This document shows, in pieces, positions 17,186 to 24,263 of a stretch of 59,159 bases of DNA. The translations under genes and the position numbers were made by a program. Source of the stretch: Saccharothrix sp. (GTDB taxonomy: Bacteria; Actinomycetota; Actinomycetes; Mycobacteriales; Pseudonocardiaceae); NCBI RefSeq assembly GCF_031180885.1, contig NZ_JAPSLK010000052.1, forward strand, positions 1 to 59,159. Reading direction: 5' to 3'. The notes below the pieces were generated by a model. It was not told the DNA's origin. It did not search any database and was given only the letters and a program-made list of their open reading frames with translations. Positions within the stretch are counted from its first letter, which is position 1, and each line of letters opens with the position of its first letter.

Positions 17186-17208
17186 GGATGACACAACTAC
17201 AACTGCGG

Positions 17209-17377
17209 GGGCTTCTTGCTTGTGCCATCCCCGCATGACCCGGCAAAGCCGACCACAGATTTCACGGGTGCCGCTAAAATTTTTTGCTCGTTCCTCACAA
17301 AAAATTTCGGCTGCACCCGGGAAATCTGTGGTAGCCCTTCGGGCGGGCCATACGGGGATGACACAAGCAAGAAGCCC
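17209..17377 (-). repeat. Large hairpin element, copy 2 (inverted)
   Basis: A 169-bp imperfect palindrome with outer arms GGGCTTCTTGCTTGTG and CACAAGCAAGAAGCCC. The inner 96 bp (17242-17337) are the inverted counterpart of copy 1, including the GAGGAACGAGCAAAA apex on the minus strand. The outer arms differ in sequence from copy 1 but keep self-complementarity, so pairing rather than sequence seems to be retained. Confidence 0.8.
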
Positions 17378-17430
17378 AAGTTGAGGTGTGCCCCCCCGGC
17401 GGACTGCCCGCACGGCAACTGCCCGCAAGG

Positions 17431-17598
17431 CATGGCGGGCTGCCCGCGGGGCATGGCGGGCTGGTCGCGGGGCATGGCGGGCTGCCCGCGGGGCATGGCG
17501 GGCTGGTCGCGGGGCATGGCGGGCTGCCCGCGGGGCATGGCGGGTTGGTCGCGTGGCATGGCGGGCTGGTCGCGTGGCACGGAGGGCTGGTCGCGTGG
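17431..17598 (+). repeat. 21-bp tandem repeat, eight units
   Basis: Eight units of 21 bp begin with CATGGCGGGCTG and mostly alternate between a CCCGCGGGG and a GTCGCGGGG ending, giving a 42-bp higher-order period; the last units are degenerate. The period is a multiple of three, so several frames stay open (a repeated GMAGCPR/GMAGWSR peptide in one), but no homologous domain surrounds it. It is treated as intergenic. Confidence 0.85.
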
Positions 17599-17662
17599 CG
17601 GTGGGTGTCCATCGCTCCAGGTTTCACCTGGGACCCCGGGACAGGGTGCCCTGCGTGTGCGG

Positions 17663-17701
17663 CCGAGGGCCGGACAAGCGGGAGGCTTGTCCGGCCCTCG
17701 G
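17663..17701. terminator. Strong GC-rich hairpin, terminator-like
   Basis: A perfect 17-bp inverted repeat (CCGAGGGCCGGACAAGC / its complement) encloses the loop GGGAG. It lies about 205 bp beyond the 3' end of the large nuclease-helicase gene on the minus strand and is not directly behind any plus-strand gene, so it may terminate minus-strand read-through. There is no U-tract. Confidence 0.55.
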
Positions 17702-17905
17702 GTTCCGTCCGTCGGCTTGCCCGGCCGCCGTGGTGTGCTCGCCTCGGGACGGGGTGGCTCGCGGTGGTGGGAGTGCGGTCCGGCACCGCGAGGCCGGTCA
17801 GGTCTTCGCGTACACGTCGAGGGTGTCGGTGGCCGTGTAGCCGCCCGCGCGGTGCAGGGAAGGTTCTCGCGCTTGTTCACATTAAGAGCTGATGATCGGA
17901 TGGCG

Positions 17906-20900
17906 TCATAGCGGTTGGGCATAGATGCCGTCGATGGGCCACGGGCGGGCGTCCGCCATGAGGCCGATCATCCCCGACACCAGGCGCAACTGGTCCACGC
18001 CCCGGATGTCGGCCTCGACCAGGCGCGGCGAGCACACGACGATCGCCGCCGCCTGGGCACGGGAGAGCGCGACGTTGATCCGGTTGCGGGAGAGCAGGAA
18101 GTCCAAGCCGCGGGGCAGGTCGACTGCGGCGGAGGAGGTCATGGTGGTGATGACGACCGGGGCCTCTTGGCCTTGGAACTTGTCCACGGTGCCTACGCGG
18201 ACCTCGGGGTAGCCGTGCTTTTCCAACTCTCGTCGGACCATGCGGACCTGCATGTTGTACGGGGCCACGACGAGGATGTCGGAATCGTCTAGAGGGCGGG
18301 AGTTCTGTCCCTCTGTCCACATGCGACCCATCAGGGACTGGACAATGTGGACGACCGCTTTCGCCTCTTCGATCGAGCTGGTGGTGTTGTGGCGGTGGTC
18401 CACCTCGTGGAGGTAGACGCCCGAGACCAGGTCGGCGATCGCGCGGTCGGCGGCGGTGGGGTGGGAGTGGAGGAGGCCGGCGTAGGACAGGTTGGACACG
18501 GGGGTGCAGACGTCCGGGTGCATCCGCCGTGTTTGGTCGAGGAAGTAGCCCAGGGTGGGCGGGATGACGTCGGCGTCGCCGATCAGGTGGCCCAGGGCCG
18601 ATGCGTCGGCACCGGCTGGGTGGGTGCCCTGCACGACCTGGGGGAGTTGCTGCGGGTCGCCCAACAGGACCAGGTTGCGGGCGCACGTCGAGACCGCCAG
18701 GGCGTCGGCCAGGGCGAACTGGCCCGCCTCGTCCACGATCAGGACGTCGAACGGCTGCTCGCGCAGGGTGGCGTTGGCGAACGTCCACGCCGTGCCGCCG
18801 ACCAGGTGACCCCCGCCCTGGTCGGTGCGCCACCGGACCAGCGACGGGTTGTCCTTCGGCTGCTCCCACAGGCAGTCCTTGGCCGGAGTGCCCTTGGGGC
18901 GTTTGGCCGTCGGGATCGGGACACCCAGCTCACGCCCGGCGGACAGGGCGGCGCCGAGGACGTTCTCCACCGCCTTGTGGCTGTTCGACGTCACGCCGAC
19001 GGAACGGCCGGAGCGGATGAGGTGTGCGATCAGGCGGCCGGCGAGGTAGGTCTTGCCGGCGCCGGGCGGTCCCTGCACGGCCAGGGTCGAGCCGTCCAGG
19101 GCGTCGACGGCCGCGATCACGTCGGTGATCACGTCCTCGGTGTGCGGCAAGGTGCCCGCGTTGCGCAGGCGGGGCGGCGTGCGGCGGACGAGGTCGACGC
19201 CCGGGTGCGGCGGCAGGGTCGGGAGGTGGTCCACGACCGCGCGGGCCAGGTCGTAGACGGCCTCGTCCTTGGGGGACGGGCGGACCGGGCTGCCGGGGAG
19301 CACGGCGATCGGGCGGTCGGTGTCGGTCTCGTCCGGGGCGGTGCTCTCCAGGAGCACGATGTCCTCGGCGGATTCGGCCAGCACCACGGCGTCCCGGGTG
19401 CGGTTCGGGGTGCCCGGGTAGAGCAGGCGGACCTGGTCGCCCTTGGCGAACGGGTGCGGGCGGTCCGGGTCGCAGCGGAGGGTCAGTTCGCGTTTGGCCT
19501 TGCGCACCCGGCCGGAGGGCATCTGCCAGTCCTCCGCCCGGACCGAAACCGGGACGGTGCAGGCGTTGTCGGACTCCAACTCCGGCAGCGGGGCGGCGAC
19601 CTGGCGGAAGAAGTCCCACCACGCCGGGTTGGTCTCGCGGCGGTGGTAGCCGACGGCGGCGGCGAGCAGGGCGCGGGCGCGTTCGTCGTCGGTGGCGTCG
19701 GCGGGGTTGTCCGGCAGGCCCTCCAGGAGGGGGTCGACGACGGCGGCCAGGCGGGCGGCGCGTTCGGCTCGGCGCTGCGCGGCCATTTCGTCCTCGATCT
19801 CGTCCACAAAGGACTGTTCGGGCACGTGCGGCTCGATGCCGGCCTCGGCGCGGATCTCCAGGAGGAAGTTGTAGAGGCGGCGGGTGGAGACGCAGTCGTA
19901 GGCGTTGTAGTCGGCGATGCCGTTGAGGACTTCCTCGGCCTGGGCGATGTCGTCGCGCTCGTTGAGGGTCAGGTACTCCTCGTAGGCCTCGATGCTGGAC
20001 ACGGCGGTGGTGACGTCGCCGTCGCGGACGGTGTCCATGTAGAGGGGTTCGAGGTACTTGATCGAGTACGAGCGTTGGGAGACGCGCAGGGCCTTGCGCA
20101 CCACGGCGTAGAGGTCGACCAGGGCGCGTGAGCGCAGGAGGTGGTCCACGGCTTCCTCACGTGTGCCGTGGAGGGCGGCGAGGCGTTTGAGGGCGCTGGT
20201 CTCGTAGGGGGCGTAGTGGTAGATGTGCGCGTCCGGGTGCTGCGCGAGGCGAGCGGTGGCGAAGTCGACGAAACGTTCGAACGCGGCCTTCTCCTGCGGT
20301 CGGGTGTGCGCCCAGAAGGGGGTGAACTCCTCCTCCGGGGTGACCACGCCGAACAGGTACTCCAGGCCCTCGCCGTTGAGCGCGAACGGGTCGCCCTCCA
20401 TGTCGAAGAACAGGTCGCCGGGGCTCGGCGGCGGGAGCTCGGCCAGCGCCTCCGGGGCGACGACCTCGTAGGCGACCTTGCCGACCGGGTCGTCGGCGGT
20501 GCGCGAGTCGTCCTGGATGACCTGGAGGGCGGCCTGGGCGCGCAGGCCGGTGAAGGTGGCGGTGGACATGGTGGCCGGGCGGTCCTCGCGGGTGGCGTTG
20601 GCGAGGGCGTCGATCGTGCCGAGGCCGGCGGCCTGGAGCTTGCGGCGCTGGTCGGTGCGGATGCCGGCGACCAGGGACAGGTCGCGGTCGCGTTCCCGGC
20701 CGGTGGCGCAGTGGCGGGCGAAGCGGCAGGTGGCGCAGGCCGGGCGTTCGTCGTCCCAGAGGCGGTCGGGGAGGGTGGTGGTTTCTTCGAGGCGCTCGGT
20801 GAGGCGGGCTTTGAGGCTGTGGACGAGGGGGAGGAAGTCGGCGACGCGGTAGGTGCGGGTGGTGCCGTCGCCGAGGACGAGGTGCATGCGGGGGCCGGCG

Positions 20901-21361
20901 TGGTGCTTGAGGGCGTCGGCGTAGGCGGTGAGCTGGACGATGTTCGCCGGGGAGGGGTGGCGGGCGAGCTTGGCGTCGTGGGGCTCGTAGCCGTGGTCGG
21001 TGCGGACCAGGAAGTCGGCGCGGCCGTGGAAGCCGTCGGCGTAGAAAACAGCCTGGTAGACGACTTGGGCTTGGGCGTCGAGGGCTTCTTGGGTGGCCTG
21101 GGCGGCGGCTTGGAGGGCTTCGTGGGTCGGCGCGGGTTGGGGGATCTCCACCACGTCGTGCGCGGCTTTGAGGCGGGTGAGGACGGCGAGTTCGTGGGCG
21201 AGGCCGTGCTTGGCGGCGAGGAGGTCGCGCTGCGGGTCGGGAGCGGGGGCGCCGGGGACGTCGCGGGCGAGGGCCAGGGTGAGGCGGCTGCGGTGCTCGC
21301 ACTCCAGCAGGTCCACCAGGTCGGCCGGGGAGTGCACCAGTCGGCCGTCGGCGTTGAGCAT
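17906..21361 (-). CDS. RecB-like nuclease / Upf1-type helicase (TM0106-like family)
   Basis: An 1,151-residue multidomain protein. The N-terminal third looks like a Cas4/RecB-type nuclease: an early Cys (LLECEHRS), the core GRADFLV then HDAKLA and QLTAYADAL, and a late Cys cluster CATCRFARHC, suggesting a four-Cys iron-sulphur site. A middle RNase H-like domain follows (LFFDMEGDPF, YNAYDCVSTRRL). The C-terminal superfamily 1 helicase has Walker A GPPGAGKT, Walker B VLIVDEAGQ, LLGDPQQLPQV, VDKFQGQEAPVV and NVALSRAQ. It probably processes DNA or RNA-DNA ends in repair or defence. ATG 21361 has no ribosome-binding site but GATACT lies 7 bases upstream, so it may be leaderless. In-frame codons continue far upstream but are repeat-derived. 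Confidence 0.88.
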   Translation of the reverse strand: MLNADGRLVHSPADLVDLLECEHRSRLTLALARDVPGAPAPDPQRDLLAAKHGLAHELAVLTRLKAAHDVVEIPQPAPTHEALQAAAQATQEALDAQAQVVYQAVFYADGFHGRADFLVRTDHGYEPHDAKLARHPSPANIVQLTAYADALKHHAGPRMHLVLGDGTTRTYRVADFLPLVHSLKARLTERLEETTTLPDRLWDDERPACATCRFARHCATGRERDRDLSLVAGIRTDQRRKLQAAGLGTIDALANATREDRPATMSTATFTGLRAQAALQVIQDDSRTADDPVGKVAYEVVAPEALAELPPPSPGDLFFDMEGDPFALNGEGLEYLFGVVTPEEEFTPFWAHTRPQEKAAFERFVDFATARLAQHPDAHIYHYAPYETSALKRLAALHGTREEAVDHLLRSRALVDLYAVVRKALRVSQRSYSIKYLEPLYMDTVRDGDVTTAVSSIEAYEEYLTLNERDDIAQAEEVLNGIADYNAYDCVSTRRLYNFLLEIRAEAGIEPHVPEQSFVDEIEDEMAAQRRAERAARLAAVVDPLLEGLPDNPADATDDERARALLAAAVGYHRRETNPAWWDFFRQVAAPLPELESDNACTVPVSVRAEDWQMPSGRVRKAKRELTLRCDPDRPHPFAKGDQVRLLYPGTPNRTRDAVVLAESAEDIVLLESTAPDETDTDRPIAVLPGSPVRPSPKDEAVYDLARAVVDHLPTLPPHPGVDLVRRTPPRLRNAGTLPHTEDVITDVIAAVDALDGSTLAVQGPPGAGKTYLAGRLIAHLIRSGRSVGVTSNSHKAVENVLGAALSAGRELGVPIPTAKRPKGTPAKDCLWEQPKDNPSLVRWRTDQGGGHLVGGTAWTFANATLREQPFDVLIVDEAGQFALADALAVSTCARNLVLLGDPQQLPQVVQGTHPAGADASALGHLIGDADVIPPTLGYFLDQTRRMHPDVCTPVSNLSYAGLLHSHPTAADRAIADLVSGVYLHEVDHRHNTTSSIEEAKAVVHIVQSLMGRMWTEGQNSRPLDDSDILVVAPYNMQVRMVRRELEKHGYPEVRVGTVDKFQGQEAPVVITTMTSSAAVDLPRGLDFLLSRNRINVALSRAQAAAIVVCSPRLVEADIRGVDQLRLVSGMIGLMADARPWPIDGIYAQPL

Positions 21362-21426
21362 GGCGGGCAGTATCGCCGGGGTGGGGGGTTCGGGCGGGGA
21401 CCGTGCTCGGCGAGTCGCGCAGGTGT

Positions 21427-21470
21427 GGCCTCCGGCCCCCGTCTCGATCGTCTCACGACCCACCGACAAT
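21427..21470 (+). repeat. Dispersed 44-bp repeat, copy C
   Basis: Third copy of the repeat seen at 232-275 and 2901-2944. It lies in the 278-bp gap upstream of the nuclease-helicase start; the rest of that gap is imperfect GGCGGCGGT-type repeats. Confidence 0.75.
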
Positions 21471-21639
21471 TCCGTGGGCTGCGGGCGGCGCCTGCACGGC
21501 GCGGGCGGCGATCTCGCGGGTCGGCGGCGGTCTGGTGGTGCGGGCGGCGGTGGCGGCTCGTGGGTGGGCGGCGGTCTGGTGTGCGGGCGGCGGTCTTGTG
21601 GTGGGGGCGGCGGTCGTCTGGGTGGGTGTCGTGGGTGGG

Positions 21640-22776
21640 TCAGCTTGGTTGGCGGGTGGTCCAGCGGGTGTGGTGGGCGGTGGCTTGGGCGGCTGCTCTG
21701 GCTTTGGCTTCCGGGTGGACGGGTTCGGCGCACCAGGCGCGGAGGACGGCTGCCATCTCGGTGACGAAGCGGGTTCCTGTCTTGGTCAGCTTGCCGCTGG
21801 TCAGGAGGGTTTCGGTGGCGGTCAGGGCGGCTTGGCGCCAGCGGGCGTACTCGGTTTGGGCGGCCAAACCCGGGCGGGTGCGCCAGAACCGTGCCACGCC
21901 CAAGTGCGCGTAAGTGCCGTGCAGGAGGCCGGCCAAAGGTCTGGGGTCCTCGCGCCACGGGGCGTAGAAGATCTCTCGGCGGTCGGGGACCAGCAGGGGG
22001 AACAGGTCCATCAGGGCCACCAGCTTCGTGTGCTGCGCCTCGTGGACGAGGGTCACCGCCAGCGCCTCCGGGTCCGGTGACGGGGACAGGAAGAAGCAGC
22101 CGAACGCATCCGCGACCGTCGCGCTGGTGGTCCCGGTCGCGGACGGGGGCATCGGCGTGACCACGGTCAGGAGTTCGGCCACCTCGGCGGCCAACGAAGG
22201 GTGGTCGGTGGACAGGATGCGCCAGGCCGCCGACAGTGAGCGGCGCCACTCGTCGATGTCGACAGCAGGGGCGATCGGGAGTTCCGGAGGGACGCCGCCC
22301 CCGGCCCAGGTGTCGATCTGGACGGTGCGCGGGCCGAGGGTGATCTCGGGCAAGGGGGTGTGGGTCAGGGTGATCGGGTCGGCCACGCCCAACGTGGGTA
22401 GGGCGAAGACGTCCACCGGGGGGAAATCCAGAGTCACCGGGAGGCCGGCGCGCAGGGCCGCTGCGGCGGCCGTGAAGGACAGCTCGGCCGGGCGGGCCGG
22501 GGCACCGGAGCGGACGGCCAGGGCGGTGCGGATGGCCCACGCGCCGACGGACGGGTGGTCCAAGACAGTGGCCACCTCGGTGGGGGCGGCACGGTCGGCG
22601 TCTACCAGCAGGCGGTAGGCGGGGCGCGCCTCGGGAGCGGTGGCGATGAGCCTGATCAGCAACGACGTCCGGCTGCGGCGGGCCAGGCGCAGGTCGCGGA
22701 CCACCGCCGGGCCGCCCTCGCCGCGGGCCAGTGCGGTGAAGGCGGCGGCGGACAGCCGCCACGGCGGCACCGTCAC
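21640..22776 (-). CDS. HExxH protein of an Fxs peptide-modification system
   Basis: A 378-residue protein whose recognisable motif is HEAQH at residues 245-249 (LVHEAQHTKL), within a domain that in other actinomycetes is fused to or encoded beside FxsB radical SAM enzymes. This HExxH family was long called HEXXH motif domain; current annotation treats it as a likely alpha-ketoglutarate-dependent peptide beta-hydroxylase (from memory). GTG 22776 overlaps the radical SAM gene stop (GTGA), so the two are co-translated. It is presumed to modify the FxsA-type precursor at 24060-24227. The N-terminal 200 residues are Ala/Arg/Val-rich without a recognised fold. Confidence 0.82.
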   Translation of the reverse strand: MTVPPWRLSAAAFTALARGEGGPAVVRDLRLARRSRTSLLIRLIATAPEARPAYRLLVDADRAAPTEVATVLDHPSVGAWAIRTALAVRSGAPARPAELSFTAAAAALRAGLPVTLDFPPVDVFALPTLGVADPITLTHTPLPEITLGPRTVQIDTWAGGGVPPELPIAPAVDIDEWRRSLSAAWRILSTDHPSLAAEVAELLTVVTPMPPSATGTTSATVADAFGCFFLSPSPDPEALAVTLVHEAQHTKLVALMDLFPLLVPDRREIFYAPWREDPRPLAGLLHGTYAHLGVARFWRTRPGLAAQTEYARWRQAALTATETLLTSGKLTKTGTRFVTEMAAVLRAWCAEPVHPEAKARAAAQATAHHTRWTTRQPS

Positions 22777-23897
22777 GCCAGCGCCGCCAGGTCGGTCGCC
22801 GCCCGGTCCCGGACGTGGGTGATCAGGCAGAACAGGTCCGGGCAGTACACCGACGGGTGGTCGAACCCCGACCCGGCGCGGAACCGGTGGGCGCGCAGAC
22901 CGCCGCCGCAGGCCGCCACGATCGAACACGCGCGGCACGTGGCGGACAGGCCCGCCCGGCCGGACGCCGACGCCACCACCTCGGGCAGCGCGAGCGCGCG
23001 GTCGAAGTCGTCGCGGGACACGTGCAGGCCCGTGCTCGCGGCAGCGGGCTCGGACGACGCCAGGATGTCCGACGCCGAGATCGCGCCATCGGTCTCCACC
23101 ACCACCTGCGCGGTCGGCGTCAACCCCACGCCCTCCAACCGGGACCGCCCGCCCAGCACGACGTTCAGCAGTTCCTCGAACAGCCGCACCCGGGTCACCG
23201 GTTCGTCGTACCACCGGTCGAACAACGGGATCAGCCATTCCGCGTAAGGCGTCACCGGCGACCCGGCGACCCGCCGCGGCGGCGGAACCGTCCAGTTCCC
23301 GTGCGGCAGCAGAAAATCCACGACCGGCGGGGAAAAATCGAGCAGCGACCGGTAGACCTCGTGCGGGTCGTTGTTCACGTCGACCACACACAGCACCCCC
23401 CGGTACACCGCGCGGAACTCGTCGGCCAGCAACCGCAAAGCGTCCCGCGCCGCCGCCCAACTCCCCGTTCCGCCCGGCCGCACGCGGTGCCGGTCGTGCG
23501 CTTCCCGACCGCCGTCCACGCTCACCCCGACACCCACGTCGAGTTCCGCGAACAGCCGCAGGAAGTCCCGGTCCAGCAGGGTCCCGTTGGTCTGCACGGA
23601 GAACCGCACCGGCACCGGCACCACCGCGCGGAAGCGCTCCACCAACCCGACCAACGCCGCACGCCCCGCCAACAGCGGTTCTCCGCCGTGCAGCACGACT
23701 TCCACCTCGGACAACCCGTGCGCCCGCACGTGCCGCGCCACCCGTTCGGCCGTGTGCGCCACCACTTCCGCCGACATCGCGCGCGGTCGGGAACGCCAGC
23801 CCTGGTCGGCGAGTTCGTAGACGTAGCAGTAGTCGCACGCGAGGTTGCAGCGGCTGTGCACCTTCACGACGAACTGGCGGAACGGCCGCGTTTCCAT
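22773..23897 (-). CDS. fxsB: FxsB-family radical SAM/SPASM-type peptide maturase
   Basis: A 374-residue radical SAM enzyme. The cluster motif Cx3Cx2C is Cys17, Cys21, Cys24 (HSRCNLACDYCYVYELAD). VVLHGGEPLL, VQTNGTLLD and VGVSVDGG mark the barrel. The C-terminus has a SPASM-like Cys set (CRACSIVAACGGG and CPDLFC) for auxiliary iron-sulphur clusters. The FxsB family belongs to maturases shown to form three-residue cyclophane crosslinks in ribosomal peptides; here the target would be the Phe-x-Ser at the C-terminus of the divergent precursor. ATG 23897 starts the family-like METRPFRQFVVKVHSRC; upstream in-frame codons lie in the divergent promoter region. Confidence 0.9.
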   Translation of the reverse strand: METRPFRQFVVKVHSRCNLACDYCYVYELADQGWRSRPRAMSAEVVAHTAERVARHVRAHGLSEVEVVLHGGEPLLAGRAALVGLVERFRAVVPVPVRFSVQTNGTLLDRDFLRLFAELDVGVGVSVDGGREAHDRHRVRPGGTGSWAAARDALRLLADEFRAVYRGVLCVVDVNNDPHEVYRSLLDFSPPVVDFLLPHGNWTVPPPRRVAGSPVTPYAEWLIPLFDRWYDEPVTRVRLFEELLNVVLGGRSRLEGVGLTPTAQVVVETDGAISASDILASSEPAAASTGLHVSRDDFDRALALPEVVASASGRAGLSATCRACSIVAACGGGLRAHRFRAGSGFDHPSVYCPDLFCLITHVRDRAATDLAALA

Positions 23898-24001
23898 GCG
23901 CCCCCCCGATCCATCGGCGCCCGAACAACCAACCAAACACATCGCGCCGGGGCCCACTTCCGCCGATCGGAGGATTCCCCGCATTCTTCGTTGTCGCGCA
24001 C

Positions 24002-24045
24002 TACGATGGGATCAAGGGACGCGCAGCAAACCCGCAACATTGCGG
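24002..24045 (+). promoter_or_regulatory. Promoter-like and palindromic sites before the Fxs precursor
   Basis: TACGAT (24002-24007) is a -10-like hexamer 52 bp before the precursor ATG; no clear -35 is seen. CCGCAA-CA-TTGCGG (24032-24045) is a perfect inverted repeat ending 14 bases before the ATG, suited to a repressor site or a short leader hairpin. No regulator gene is adjacent. Confidence 0.45.
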
Positions 24046-24059
24046 TGAGGGGGTGGGAG

Positions 24060-24227
24060 ATGGCCGAGGAACCCGTCCTGGAGTCCGAACTCCTCGACGT
24101 CACCGGGATCGACCTCGCGCGCTTGGCGGAGTTGCCCGACGCCGCGTTGCGCGCCGCCCTGAACCGCATCCTCGCCGAGAACGCCGAGTTGCCCGACCGG
24201 TTCGCCGCGTTCGAGAGTTCCCTGTAG
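24060..24227 (+). CDS. fxsA: FxSxx-COOH RiPP precursor peptide (FxsA-like)
   Basis: A 55-residue acidic, Leu/Ala-rich peptide whose last residues are FAAFESSL. The final five, F51-E52-S53-S54-L55, exactly fit the FxSxx-COOH signature that defines precursors of Fxs systems. The leader (DLARLAELPDAALRAAL) is predicted helical and would dock on the maturase. The radical SAM enzyme divergently encoded at 22773-23897 probably crosslinks Phe51 to Ser53, and the HExxH protein may add a hydroxyl. ATG 24060 follows GAGGGGGTGGGAG. The gene begins an apparent operon with the P-loop/TPR protein 36 bp downstream. The mature product is unknown. Confidence 0.88.
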   Translation: MAEEPVLESELLDVTGIDLARLAELPDAALRAALNRILAENAELPDRFAAFESSL

Positions 24228-24263
24228 CCAACGCTTTCCCGTCCCGCCGATCTGGAGCAGTCG

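Noticed and set aside
17216..17911. 231-codon frame across the 21-bp array
   Set aside because: Starts inside a hairpin element, has low complexity and competing open frames on both strands, and no recognisable domain.
21362..22762. N-terminal extension of the nuclease-helicase frame to 1,618 codons
   Set aside because: The extension runs through the dispersed repeat and antisense to the HExxH gene; family similarity begins at 21361.
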